The notes below the pieces were generated by a model. The model was given only the letters and a program-made list of their open reading frames with translations, was not told the DNA's origin and did not search any database. Below, in pieces: positions 49,190 to 57,612 of a stretch of 64,000 nt of DNA (position 1 is its first letter; each line of letters begins with the position of its first letter). The position numbers and the translations under genes were made by a program. Origin of the DNA: Methylobacterium sp. J-067 (GTDB taxonomy: Bacteria > Pseudomonadota > Alphaproteobacteria > Rhizobiales > Beijerinckiaceae); NCBI RefSeq assembly GCF_022829465.1, contig NZ_JAKSXZ010000128.1, positions 1 to 64,000 of the forward strand, read 5' to 3'.

Positions 49190-49621
49190 TCAGTTGCGGA
49201 TGATCACCGCCGCCCCGCCATAGTTCCTGGCGAGGCGGAACAGGGTCGCCGCATGGCCGGGCGAGAGACGGATGCATCCGTGGCTCGCCCGCCGGCCGAG
49301 GGCGCCGGTGGCATAGGTCCCGTGGATGGCATAGCCGCCCCGGAAGAACATCGCGTGCGGCATCGGCGAGCCGTGATACTTGTGCGAGCGCCACATCGTG
49401 GCCATCCGGCCGACCCGATACGCGCCGTTCGGCGTGACGAAGCCGCGCCGCGCGGTGGAGACCGTCCATTCGAAGGCCGGCGCCCCGTCGACATAGACCC
49501 GCATCCGCTGCTGCCCCTGATCGATCCGGGCGACGACGCCCGCTGCGGCGGGGAGGGCGGGCAGTAGACAGGTCAGCGCCGCCCCGAGGAGGGCGGCACG
49601 GAGATGGAAAGTCCTCGACAT
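49190..49621 (-). CDS. L,D-transpeptidase (YkuD domain), exported
   Basis: A 143-residue periplasmic enzyme with a signal peptide ending near residue 27 (PALPAAAG). The catalytic YkuD motif is intact: His100 in AIHGTYATGALG, His114 and Cys116 in RASHGCIRLS. It should form 3-3 cross-links in peptidoglycan or attach proteins to it. No peptidoglycan-binding domain is present, so it is the short form. Convergent with the CYTH-like gene, 13 bases away. Upstream 245 bases separate it from divergently transcribed dctA. Confidence 0.93.
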   Translation of the reverse strand: MSRTFHLRAALLGAALTCLLPALPAAAGVVARIDQGQQRMRVYVDGAPAFEWTVSTARRGFVTPNGAYRVGRMATMWRSHKYHGSPMPHAMFFRGGYAIHGTYATGALGRRASHGCIRLSPGHAATLFRLARNYGGAAVIIRN

Positions 49622-49866
49622 GGGGTGTCACCGGAGGCTGTCGCGGCGGCCGGCGTCGACACGAACCCTCTTGGTTGCAGTATCGCGCACGCCTACAGCT
49701 AAGGTGACGCATTGCCGGTCCTGTGGAGACCGAGTGGCGGCGGCAATTGACAGGTTTTTGTCACCGGGGGCTCGCGGCGGACTACGGAGACGCCGTTGAG
49801 AAGGCTTCCGAAGCCGGATAGCGTGACACGTAGGGAGGCGCGCGGGGATCGCGCGGAGGATAGAGA

Positions 49867-51243
49867 ATGGCACAGGCGATCCACGCGACGGGGGGCACGA
49901 CGACCGCTCCCAAGGAGCCCTGGTACAAGGTGCTCTACATCCAGGTGCTGATCGCGATCGCGCTCGGCATCCTGCTCGGCTGGTACGACCCGGCCACCGG
50001 CAAGTCGCTGAAGTGGCTCGGCGACGCGTTCATCGCCCTCATCAAGATGATGATCGCGCCGATCATCTTCTGCACCATCGTCCACGGCATCGCCTCGATC
50101 GGCGACCTGAAGAAGGTCGGCCGGGTCGGCCTGAAGGCGCTCGTCTACTTCGAGGTGGTCTCCACCCTGGCGCTACTGATCGGCGTCATCGTCGGCGAGG
50201 TCATCCAGCCCGGCGCCGGCTTCCACGCCGACCCGTCGAAGCTCGACGCCAGCAAGGTCGCGAGCTACGCGAGCAAGGCCGCCGCCGACTCGACCGTCGC
50301 GCACATCATGGCGCTGATCCCGAAGAGCTTCTTCGACGCCTTCGCCACGGGCGACCTGCTGCAGGTGCTCCTCGTCTCGATCCTCACCGGCTGCGTCGTC
50401 ACGGGGCTCGGCGAGAAGGCCGCCGTGGTCAGCAGCGCCATCGACACCGCCGGGCAGATCTTCTTCCGCATCATCGGCATCATCGTGAAGCTCGCGCCCC
50501 TCGGCGCGTTCGGCGCGATGGCCTTCACCATCGGCGAATACGGCATCCAGAAGGTCTACGACCTCGGCCAGCTCGTCGCGACCTTCTACCTGACCTCGCT
50601 GCTGTTCGTGCTTGTGGTCCTCGGCACCATCGCGCGGGTGTCGGGCTTCTCGATCCTGAAGTTCCTCGCCTACATCAAGGACGAGCTGCTGATCGTGCTG
50701 GGCACCTCGTCCTCCGAGACGGTGCTGCCGCACATGATGACCAAGATGCGCCGCCTCGGCGCGTCGGATTCGGTCGTGGGCCTCGTGGTGCCGACCGGCT
50801 ACTCGTTCAACCTCGACGGCACCAACATCTACATGACGCTCACCACCCTGTTCCTCGCGCAGGCGGTGGGGGCGGACCTGTCGATCGGCCAGTACGCGAC
50901 GATCATCCTCGTGGCGATGTTGACCTCGAAGGGCGCCTCGGGCGTGACGGGCGCGGGCTTCATCACCCTCGCCGCCACCCTCTCGGCCATCCCGAACAAT
51001 CCGGTGCCCGTGGCCGCGATGACCCTCGTGCTCGGCATCGACAAGTTCATGTCCGAGTGCCGCGCCCTCACCAACCTCGTCGGCAACGGCGTGGCCTGCG
51101 TGGTGGTCGCCCGCTGGGAAGGCGAACTCGACCGGACCAAGCTCAACGAGGTGATGGCCAACCCGATCGGGATCGGCACGGCGGTGACGGACAACTCGCC
51201 CGCCCCGATCGCGACCGACACCAAGGTCGCCGCCGCGGAGTGA
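49867..51243 (+). CDS. dctA: C4-dicarboxylate:cation symporter DctA
   Basis: A 458-residue sodium- or proton-coupled uptake system for succinate, malate and fumarate (dicarboxylate/amino acid:cation symporter family). Characteristic are [26 protein letters not shown], the [13 protein letters not shown] re-entrant loop serine stretch, [17 protein letters not shown] and [30 protein letters not shown] precedes the ATG. No dctBD regulatory pair is adjacent. The GTGA overlap at its end couples it to a ROK kinase gene. Confidence 0.97.
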   Translation: MAQAIHATGGTTTAPKEPWYKVLYIQVLIAIALGILLGWYDPATGKSLKWLGDAFIALIKMMIAPIIFCTIVHGIASIGDLKKVGRVGLKALVYFEVVSTLALLIGVIVGEVIQPGAGFHADPSKLDASKVASYASKAAADSTVAHIMALIPKSFFDAFATGDLLQVLLVSILTGCVVTGLGEKAAVVSSAIDTAGQIFFRIIGIIVKLAPLGAFGAMAFTIGEYGIQKVYDLGQLVATFYLTSLLFVLVVLGTIARVSGFSILKFLAYIKDELLIVLGTSSSETVLPHMMTKMRRLGASDSVVGLVVPTGYSFNLDGTNIYMTLTTLFLAQAVGADLSIGQYATIILVAMLTSKGASGVTGAGFITLAATLSAIPNNPVPVAAMTLVLGIDKFMSECRALTNLVGNGVACVVVARWEGELDRTKLNEVMANPIGIGTAVTDNSPAPIATDTKVAAAE

Positions 51244-52172
51244 CGACAGCGACGGCAAAGGGACCTGCAAGGCTCGGGATCGACCTCGGCGGCACCAAGA
51301 TCGCCGGGGTCGTCCTCGCTCGGGACGGGAGCCGCCTCGCGCAGGCGCGCGTCCCGGCCCCCAGGGGCGATTACGGGGCCACCGTCGCGGCGGTGGCCGA
51401 TCTCGTCCTGCGGCTGGAGCGGGAGGCGGGGCGCCCCTGCAGCGTCGGCATTGGCATGCCCGGCAGCCTGTCGCCGGCCACCGGCCTCGTCCGCAACGCC
51501 AACTCCCACTGGCTGATCGGCCATCCCTTCGGCGCCGACCTCGCCGCCCGGCTCGACCGCCCGGTGCGGGTCGCCAACGACGCCGATTGCCTCGCCGTCT
51601 CCGAGGCGACGGACGGGGCGGGGGCGGGCGGGCGCGTGGTCTGGGCGATCATCCTCGGCACGGGCGTCGGCTCCGGCCTCGCCATCGAGGGGCGGCTGCA
51701 TGCGGGGCGCAACGGCATCGCCGGGGAATGGGGCCACGGCCCGCTGCCCGGCCCTCACGACGACGAGCGGCCGGGCCCGGCCTGCTATTGCGGCCGGCGG
51801 GGCTGCGTCGAGACCTGGGTCTCGGGTCCCTCGCTCGCCGCCGACCACGCCCGGCGTCACGGCGGCACGCCGACCGCCGAGGCCGTGGTGGCCGCCGCGC
51901 GGAACGGCGACGCGGCGGCGCGGGAGACCCTGGCGCTCCATCTCGACCGCCTCGGCCGGGCGGCGGCGCAGGTGGTGAACGTCCTCGATCCGGACGTGAT
52001 CGTGGTCGGCGGCGGGCTCTCGCGCATCCCGGAGCTGATCGCCGGCCTGCCGGACGCCATGCGCCCGCACATCTTCTCCGACGCGTTCGACACCCCCGTC
52101 CGCGCAAGCCTGCACGGCGACGATTCCGGCGTGCGCGGGGCGGCGTGGCTGTGGGGCAGCGAGACGGTGTGA
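51240..52172 (+). CDS. ROK family sugar kinase
   Basis: A 310-residue kinase of the ROK family. The phosphate-binding [12 protein letters not shown] is at about 14-25, NANSHWLIG and [13 protein letters not shown] are substrate-pocket segments, GTGVGSGL near 137 binds ATP, and [10 protein letters not shown] is the zinc-binding signature of ROK sugar kinases. Fructokinase, glucokinase and N-acetylglucosamine kinase remain possible. The GTG start overlaps the dctA stop, an unexpected coupling of dicarboxylate uptake with sugar phosphorylation. The gene ends before a hairpin-rich repeat. Confidence 0.9.
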   Translation: MTTATAKGPARLGIDLGGTKIAGVVLARDGSRLAQARVPAPRGDYGATVAAVADLVLRLEREAGRPCSVGIGMPGSLSPATGLVRNANSHWLIGHPFGADLAARLDRPVRVANDADCLAVSEATDGAGAGGRVVWAIILGTGVGSGLAIEGRLHAGRNGIAGEWGHGPLPGPHDDERPGPACYCGRRGCVETWVSGPSLAADHARRHGGTPTAEAVVAAARNGDAAARETLALHLDRLGRAAAQVVNVLDPDVIVVGGGLSRIPELIAGLPDAMRPHIFSDAFDTPVRASLHGDDSGVRGAAWLWGSETV

Positions 52173-52182
52173 GACGTGGGGG

Positions 52183-52390
52183 CTCCCCTCTCCCCGCCTG
52201 CGGGGAGAGGCCCGTTTGCACCTCGTCGTGCAAACGGGAGCGGAGGCGAAGCCCGAGCGACGGTGAGGGGGCTCACCGTAAGAGACTCTTCCGGCAGCGC
52301 CCCTCACCATCGGCTGTCGCCTCGCTGCGACGACGACAAGGTCGTCGCAGCCCTCTCCCCGCAAGCAGGGAGAGGGGATGCTGGCGGCGC
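52183..52390. repeat. Compound palindromic intergenic repeat (REP-like)
   Basis: The 219 bases between the convergent ROK and lyase genes are a chain of hairpins: CCTCTCCCCGC/GCGGGGAGAGG (52187-52197 and 52200-52210, 11 bp); CCCGTTTGCAC/GTGCAAACGGG (52211-52221 and 52228-52238, 11 bp); CGGTGAG/CTCACCG (52261-52278, 7 bp); CTGCGACGAC/GTCGTCGCAG (52325-52334 and 52341-52350, 10 bp); CCCTCTCCC/GGGAGAGGG (52351-52376, 9 bp). The outermost units share the CCTCTCCC core. It resembles dispersed palindromes in Methylobacterium genomes and would also terminate both flanking transcripts. Confidence 0.7.
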
Positions 52391-52391
52391 C

Positions 52392-53441
52392 TCACCCCAG
52401 ATCGTAAACCTTCGCCAGATCCGGGTCCTTGGCGGCCACGAGCTTGGCGAGGTCGACGATGACCTTGGCCTGCTTCCACGTGGCATCGTCCTGCATCTTG
52501 CCGTCGAGCATCACGGCGCCGGTCCCGTCGGGCATGGCGGCGACGATGCGGGCGGCGAAGGCGACCTCGGCCGGGTCCGGCGCGAATACCGTCTTGGCCA
52601 GCGCCACCTGGCTCGGATGCAGCGTCCAGGCCCCGGCGCAGCCCATGAGGAAGGCGTTGCGGAACTGGACCTCGCAGGCGGCCAGATCCGAGAAGTCGCC
52701 GAACGGGCCGTAGAAGGCCTTGATGCCGTTCGCCATGCAGGCATCGACCATCCGGGCGATGGTGTAGTGCCAGAGGTCCTGCTGCGCGCTGGCGCGGGGG
52801 GCGTCGCCCGCCGGATCGGCGATGACCCGGTAATCGGGGTGGCCGCCGCCGACGCGGGTGGTCTTCATGCCGCGCGAGGCCGCGAGGTCGGCGGGCCCCA
52901 GGCTCATGCCGTGCATCCGCGGCGAGGCGCAGGCGATGGCATCGACGTTGGCGACACCCTCGGCGGTCTCGAGGATGGCGTGGACGAGGATCGGCTTCTT
53001 CACCCCGTGGCGGGCTTCGAGCTGCGCCAGCAACTGGTCGATGTAGTGGATGTCCCACGGGCCCTCGACCTTGGGCACCATCACCACGTCGAGCTTGTCG
53101 CCGACCTCGGCGACGATGGTGAACAGGTCGTCCAGAATCCACGGGGAGTTCAGGGCGTTGATGCGCGTCCACAGCCCCGTCTGGGTGGCGGCGAAGTCAG
53201 TCGCCTGCGCCATGGCGACGAAGCCCTTGCGCGCGGCCTCCTTCTGGTCGGCCGGCACCGCGTCTTCCAGGTTGCCGAGCACCACGTCGACGGTCGGGGC
53301 GAGGTCCGGCACGCGGGCGCGCACCTTGTCGTTGTGGGGCGGCACGAAGTGGATCATCCGCTCCAGCTTCACGGGCAGGTCCCGGAAGGGGGCCGGCGCG
53401 CCGGTCGCGAGCGGCTGGAAGAAGCGGCGGGGCAGTTTCAT
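52392..53441 (-). CDS. HpcH/HpaI-family CoA-ester lyase (malyl-CoA lyase-like)
   Basis: A 349-residue TIM-barrel enzyme of the citrate lyase beta/malyl-CoA lyase family. [32 protein letters not shown], the Mg ligand Glu in [27 protein letters not shown], and the Asp in GPFGDFSD are visible, followed by [10 protein letters not shown]. In methylotrophs this family makes glyoxylate and acetyl-CoA from malyl-CoA, or acts on methylmalyl-CoA; thioesterase activity is also known. The sequence is a different subgroup from the MclA of the serine cycle as I remember it, so substrate assignment is tentative. Confidence 0.83.
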   Translation of the reverse strand: MKLPRRFFQPLATGAPAPFRDLPVKLERMIHFVPPHNDKVRARVPDLAPTVDVVLGNLEDAVPADQKEAARKGFVAMAQATDFAATQTGLWTRINALNSPWILDDLFTIVAEVGDKLDVVMVPKVEGPWDIHYIDQLLAQLEARHGVKKPILVHAILETAEGVANVDAIACASPRMHGMSLGPADLAASRGMKTTRVGGGHPDYRVIADPAGDAPRASAQQDLWHYTIARMVDACMANGIKAFYGPFGDFSDLAACEVQFRNAFLMGCAGAWTLHPSQVALAKTVFAPDPAEVAFAARIVAAMPDGTGAVMLDGKMQDDATWKQAKVIVDLAKLVAAKDPDLAKVYDLG

Positions 53442-53589
53442 CGCGTGCGGCCTTCGGCTCTGGCGTTCCTCAAGACGGGGTTATGGCACGGCAACGGCCG
53501 AGGTAAAGGCGTGCTTTCGTCCTGTAACGTTTTGTGACGGCGGCTTTTCCGCCGTTGCGGGCGGGGCCGGGGCGCCTATTCTTCCCGTT

Positions 53590-54324
53590 ATGAACGAGGG
53601 CACCACGCTCGCCATCGTCGAGGACGATCCCGAAATCCGGGCGCTGCTCGGCGGCTTCCTGGAGGGAGAGGGTTTTCGCGTCGAGAGTCTCGACGGGGGC
53701 GCCGCCCTCGACCGGCGCCTCGCCCAGGGGCCGGCGCCGGACCTGATCGTGCTCGACTGGATGCTGCCCGGCGAGGACGGCCTGTCCATCTGCCGCCGCC
53801 TGCGCGAGGGCGGCGGGCCGCCGGTCGTGATGCTCACCGCCAAGGACGAGGACATCGACAAGGTGCTCGGCTTGGAAATGGGTGCGGACGATTACGTCTC
53901 GAAGCCGTTCAACCCGCGCGTGCTGCTGGCCCGCATCCGCGCGGTGCTGCGGCGGACGCGCGGAGGCGCCGTCGCGGAGGCTCCGAGTGCGGAACGGCTG
54001 CGGGCCGCCGACCTCGTGATCGACCCCGCCGCCCGCTCGGTCCACGCGGACGGGGAGGGTGGGGCGCCGCGCGAGGTGACGCTCACCAGCGCCGAGTTCG
54101 ACCTGCTGATGTGCTTCGTCACGCGGCCACAGCGGGTGCTCTCCCGCGACCAACTCCTCGATTGGACGCGGGGCCGCGTCGCGGACGTGTTCGACCGGAC
54201 CATCGACGTGCAGGTCAGCCGCCTGCGCAAGCGGCTGGACGAGGCGGGCAGCGGCCTGCCGGCCCTGATCAAGACGGTGCGCAACGCGGGCTACATCCTC
54301 GCCGCCCCCGTCCGCCCGGCCTGA
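53590..54324 (+). CDS. OmpR-family response regulator
   Basis: A 244-residue two-component regulator. Receiver domain about 1-120 with acidic EDD at 11-13, phosphoacceptor Asp56 (DLIVLDWMLPGEDG), Thr in MLTAKD and Lys in SKPF. The winged-helix DNA-binding domain (about 145-240) has EVTLTSAEFDLLMCFVTRPQRVLSRDQLLDWTRG and VSRLRKRLDEAG. The paired kinase starts 5 bases later. The cluster looks like OmpR/EnvZ, an osmotic or envelope system in alphaproteobacteria, but the regulon is unknown. Confidence 0.94.
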   Translation: MNEGTTLAIVEDDPEIRALLGGFLEGEGFRVESLDGGAALDRRLAQGPAPDLIVLDWMLPGEDGLSICRRLREGGGPPVVMLTAKDEDIDKVLGLEMGADDYVSKPFNPRVLLARIRAVLRRTRGGAVAEAPSAERLRAADLVIDPAARSVHADGEGGAPREVTLTSAEFDLLMCFVTRPQRVLSRDQLLDWTRGRVADVFDRTIDVQVSRLRKRLDEAGSGLPALIKTVRNAGYILAAPVRPA

Positions 54325-54328
54325 CCGC

Positions 54329-55672
54329 ATGTTGAGTCGCATCGGCCTGCTCGGCCGGATCATGCTGATCCTGATGGCCGCCCTCGGCGCGGTGATCGTC
54401 GGCGCGATCCTCGTGGGCCGCATGGAGCCCGCCAGCCCGCGCAGCGCGCAGGTCGCGCCCTATCCGCGCCTGGAGCAGGCGGCGGGGGTGATCGACCTCC
54501 TCTCCCGCACCGAGCCGTCGTTGCGGCCCACCATCCTGCGCGCGGTGAGCGGCATCCGCCTGCACGCCGCCCTCGCGGACGCGGCCCCGCCCGGCGAGGG
54601 ACTGCGCCGGCTCCCGCGCTCGGAGGCGATGCTGCGGGCCTTCTCCGAGGCGCTGCAGCGGCCGGCTCCCGGCAAGGACGACGGGCTTCGCGCCTATGCG
54701 GATGGCGAGGGCGGGCGCGTGACCCGCATCGTCGCCCGTCTGGACGACGGGTCGGTCCTCGTCCTCGACGAGATCGAGCCGCAACGTGCGATCTCCTTGA
54801 AGCTGTTCGGTCTCGCGCCGGGGATGTGGATCGGCATCCTCGGCATCGCCGTGGCGGGGCTGGCGCTGCTCGGGGCGCAGCGGGAGATGCGGCCCCTGCG
54901 CCGCCTGAGCGCGGCGGCGGAGGCCTTCGATGGCTCGCCCCCCGCCGGTCCCGTGCCGGTGTCCGGCGCGCCGGACGTGCAGCGCCTCGCCCGGTCGGTC
55001 CACGCGATGCAGGAGCGGGTGGCGGCGCTGCTGCAGGAGCGCTCGTTCCTGATTGGCGCGATCTCGCACGACCTGAAGACCTACCTCACCCGCCTGCGCC
55101 TGCGCGCCGAATCCTGGCCGGACGCGCAGGGCCGCGAGCGCATGGCCGCCGACATCGACGGCATGACGGACCTGATCGAGACCTCGCTCGCCTTCGCGCG
55201 GGGCACCACCGTCTCGCAGATCCGGGGGCGGGTCGATCTCGCCGACCTCGCGGCGGTGGAGGCGGCGGAACGCTCGGCCCTCGGCCAGCCGGTCGCCCTC
55301 GTCGGCGAGGAGGTGGCCGAGGCCACCGTGCCGGGGGATGCGGTCGCCCTGCGCCGGGTGATCGCCAACCTCCTCGACAACGCGGTGAAGTTCGGGCGCG
55401 GCAAGGTCGAGATCGCCGTCGAGTCCGGGCCGGAGCAGTGCAGCCTGCGGGTCGAGGATGACGGACCCGGCGTCGGAAGCGCCGAGGCCGCCGCGATCTT
55501 CAGCCCGTTCTACCGAATCGAGGGTTCCCGCAACCGCCGCACCGGCGGCAATGGGCTCGGCCTCGCCATCGCCCGCCAGATCGCCGAGGCCCATGGCGGC
55601 ACCATCGCCGTCTGCGCCGGCCGGCTCGGCGGGGCGTGCTTCACGCTGACATTGCCTCGCGCAGGAGCGTGA
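54329..55672 (+). CDS. EnvZ-like sensor histidine kinase
   Basis: A 447-residue membrane kinase. Two membrane helices (about 8-30 and 162-182) bracket a 130-residue periplasmic region; HAMP follows. His247 lies in AISHDLKTYLTRLRLR, where the usual Pro after Thr is Tyr, a variant I have seen in this subfamily. The ATPase domain has NLLDNAVKFG, DDGPGVG and GNGLGLAIA. Its start is five bases after the response regulator stop. The signal is unknown. Confidence 0.93.
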   Translation: MLSRIGLLGRIMLILMAALGAVIVGAILVGRMEPASPRSAQVAPYPRLEQAAGVIDLLSRTEPSLRPTILRAVSGIRLHAALADAAPPGEGLRRLPRSEAMLRAFSEALQRPAPGKDDGLRAYADGEGGRVTRIVARLDDGSVLVLDEIEPQRAISLKLFGLAPGMWIGILGIAVAGLALLGAQREMRPLRRLSAAAEAFDGSPPAGPVPVSGAPDVQRLARSVHAMQERVAALLQERSFLIGAISHDLKTYLTRLRLRAESWPDAQGRERMAADIDGMTDLIETSLAFARGTTVSQIRGRVDLADLAAVEAAERSALGQPVALVGEEVAEATVPGDAVALRRVIANLLDNAVKFGRGKVEIAVESGPEQCSLRVEDDGPGVGSAEAAAIFSPFYRIEGSRNRRTGGNGLGLAIARQIAEAHGGTIAVCAGRLGGACFTLTLPRAGA

Positions 55673-55687
55673 GGGCGAGAACGCCCC

Positions 55688-56587
55688 TCACAGCAACTCC
55701 CGCACCGCCTGCGCGAAGGCCTCTGGCGCCTCCTGCGGGACGTTGTGGCCGATGCGCGGCAGGCGGCGGTAGCGGTAGGGGCCGCTGAAGCGGGCCGCGT
55801 CGCCATCATCCGATTTAGGCGGGAAGACGCCGCCGTCGCTGCCCTCCAGCACGATGGTCGGCACGCCGATCTTCGGCTGGGGCGCGAGCCGGGCCTCGAT
55901 CTCCGCATAGGCGGGGTCGCCCGGCACCACGCCGTAGCGGACGCGGTAGGAGTGGATCACCACCTCCACGAAATCCGGATTGTCGAAGGCCGCAACCGTG
56001 CGGGCGAGCGTCGCCGCATCGAAATCCCAATGCGGCGACCATTGCCGCCACAGCAGCTCCACGATGCCGGCGCGGTTCTCCGTCAGGCCCGCCCGGCCGC
56101 GCTCGGTGTGGAAATAGTACTGGTACCAGAGCCGGCTCTCGGACTCGGCCGCGACCGGGCGGCCGGAGCGGGCCACGTCGTGGATGTTGTAGCCGCTGCC
56201 GCCCGAGACCAGCCCACGCACCCGCTCCGGCCACAGGACCGCGACGACGCAGGCCGCGCGCCCGCCCCAATCGTAGCCCGCCACCACCGCCCGCGCGATG
56301 CCCAGCGCATCGAGGAAGGCGAGGAGGTCGGCCCCCAGGGCGGCCTGCTCCCCGGAGCGGGGCGTGGCGGCGTCGAGGAAGCGCGTCGGCCCGTAGCCGC
56401 GCAGATACGGCACGAGGCAGCGCACGCCCTGGCCGGCGAGGATCTCGGCCGCCGGCAAGCAGGCGTGGATGTCGTAGGGGAAGCCGTGGAGCAGGATGGC
56501 CGGAGGCCCGTCCGCCGGTCCGGTCTCGTGATAGGCGATGTCGAGGACACCGGCGTGGATGTGCTTCACGGAACCGGCTGCGGCCAT
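55688..56587 (-). CDS. Alpha/beta hydrolase (epoxide hydrolase/dehalogenase-like)
   Basis: A 299-residue hydrolase. ILLHGFPYDIHACLP holds the oxyanion HG, the nucleophile is Asp in AGYDWGGRAAC (DWGG, as in epoxide hydrolases and haloalkane dehalogenases rather than Ser esterases), the acid is in LEGSDGGVFPP, and the histidine is in RIGHNVPQEAP. A cap domain lies between about 150 and 230. Substrate unknown. The ATG at 56585-56587 has GGGAG upstream; an earlier start at 56629 is less likely. Confidence 0.88.
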   Translation of the reverse strand: MAAAGSVKHIHAGVLDIAYHETGPADGPPAILLHGFPYDIHACLPAAEILAGQGVRCLVPYLRGYGPTRFLDAATPRSGEQAALGADLLAFLDALGIARAVVAGYDWGGRAACVVAVLWPERVRGLVSGGSGYNIHDVARSGRPVAAESESRLWYQYYFHTERGRAGLTENRAGIVELLWRQWSPHWDFDAATLARTVAAFDNPDFVEVVIHSYRVRYGVVPGDPAYAEIEARLAPQPKIGVPTIVLEGSDGGVFPPKSDDGDAARFSGPYRYRRLPRIGHNVPQEAPEAFAQAVRELL

Positions 56588-56712
56588 GTCCTGTCGCTCC
56601 CTCGCGGCGGCACGCGTGACGTGCCGCACGTGCTCCGCGTCGCACAGGCTTGCCGACCCTGTCCAGCGCCCGAACTTCAGGCCTCGGATGATCTTTTTCG
56701 ACGGAAGGACGG

Positions 56713-57129
56713 GTGGCGATGGGGCTCTTGGACGGGGTGAAGACGGTGATCGGCGATCTCGCGGCGGCGACCGAGCGGACCATCGCGGAGGTCGGGGGCC
56801 GTGACATCCCCATGGCCTTCGCGAAGTTCTATCCCGGCGGCCTCGCCGGCTTCCTCGACCGGCTGCGGCAGGACGGCCACGGCACGCAGGTCGAGTCCTG
56901 GCTGAACGGCACGGACCCGAAGCCCGTGCCCGCCGCCGCCATCGCGCAGGCGCTGCCGGACCGCGTGGCCGACAGCCTCGCCACGGACCTCTCCTTGTCG
57001 CGGGAGCGCCTGCCCACGGCCCTGTCGGAGTTCCTGCCCGCCGCGGTGACGGGTCTCAGCGAGAACGGGCGGCTGAAGACTCAGCCGGTGTTTGCCAGCA
57101 CGCAAGTGGTGGACAAGCCGGCCAGCTGA
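56713..57129 (+). CDS. YidB-family (DUF937) protein, first of two
   Basis: A 138-residue protein of the YidB/DUF937 family, recognised by FYPGGLAGFLDRLRQDGHGTQVESWLNGTDPKPVPAAAIAQALP. Function unknown; E. coli YidB is a small cytosolic protein without established role. Start is GTG 56713 or ATG 56719. The next gene encodes a shorter family member, suggesting tandem duplication with divergence. The C-terminal 35 residues are unlike the second copy. Confidence 0.85.
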   Translation: MAMGLLDGVKTVIGDLAAATERTIAEVGGRDIPMAFAKFYPGGLAGFLDRLRQDGHGTQVESWLNGTDPKPVPAAAIAQALPDRVADSLATDLSLSRERLPTALSEFLPAAVTGLSENGRLKTQPVFASTQVVDKPAS

Positions 57130-57217
57130 GCCTTCGGCCGGTCTCCGTGACGACGCGGTCGCGGAAGGTCACTATGGTCGGCGCCGTGGGCCACCCGGCC
57201 CCGGCGGAGATCAGCAG

Positions 57218-57559
57218 ATGAGTGTATTCGATTCGCTCGGCGGCTCGTTGCAGCAGATGGCGATGAAGGCGCTGCCCGGCATCATCCAGCAGGTGCTGCC
57301 CGGCGGCCTCAATGCCCTGCTCGATCAGTTGCGGGAGCACGGCTACGAATCGCAGGTGAATTCCTGGCTCGGGCGCGGCCCCAACGAGCCGATCACCGCC
57401 GAAGATCTGCAGAAGGTCATTGGGAACGAGCAGGTCCGCGCCATGGCGACGAAGCTCGGCATCCCCGTGGAGCAGCTGTTCCCCACCCTGGCCAAGGCCT
57501 TGCCGGACACGGTGGACCAGCACAGCCCGAACGGCGAATTGCAGCCGCCGAAGGCCTGA
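57218..57559 (+). CDS. YidB-family (DUF937) protein, second of two
   Basis: A 113-residue YidB/DUF937 protein with LPGGLNALLDQLREHGYESQVNSWLGRGPNEPITAEDLQKVIG, the canonical family core, and a C-terminal LAKALPDTVDQHSPNGELQ. It is closer to the family consensus than its upstream neighbour. GGCGGAGA precedes the ATG. An 88-base gap separates the two. A bidirectional hairpin follows. Confidence 0.88.
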   Translation: MSVFDSLGGSLQQMAMKALPGIIQQVLPGGLNALLDQLREHGYESQVNSWLGRGPNEPITAEDLQKVIGNEQVRAMATKLGIPVEQLFPTLAKALPDTVDQHSPNGELQPPKA

Positions 57560-57565
57560 AACGCG

Positions 57566-57594
57566 AAACGGCGGCCCTTGGGGGACCGCCGTTT
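57566..57594. terminator. Bidirectional stem-loop terminator
   Basis: A 9-bp stem (AAACGGCGG at 57566-57574 with CCGCCGTTT at 57586-57594), flanked by A/T on both sides, between the convergent yidB-like and LytM-protein genes. It probably ends transcription in both directions. Confidence 0.75.
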
Positions 57595-57612
57595 GCCTGC
57601 GAGGCGCTGGCC

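Noticed and set aside
49622..49866. Sigma-54 promoter upstream of dctA
   Set aside because: I searched for the GG-N10-GC pattern with TGGCAC/TTGC and found no convincing match.
50013..51239. Long frame overlapping dctA that leads into the ROK kinase
   Set aside because: A shadow frame of dctA with poor amino-acid composition. The kinase domain starts at the GTG at 51240.
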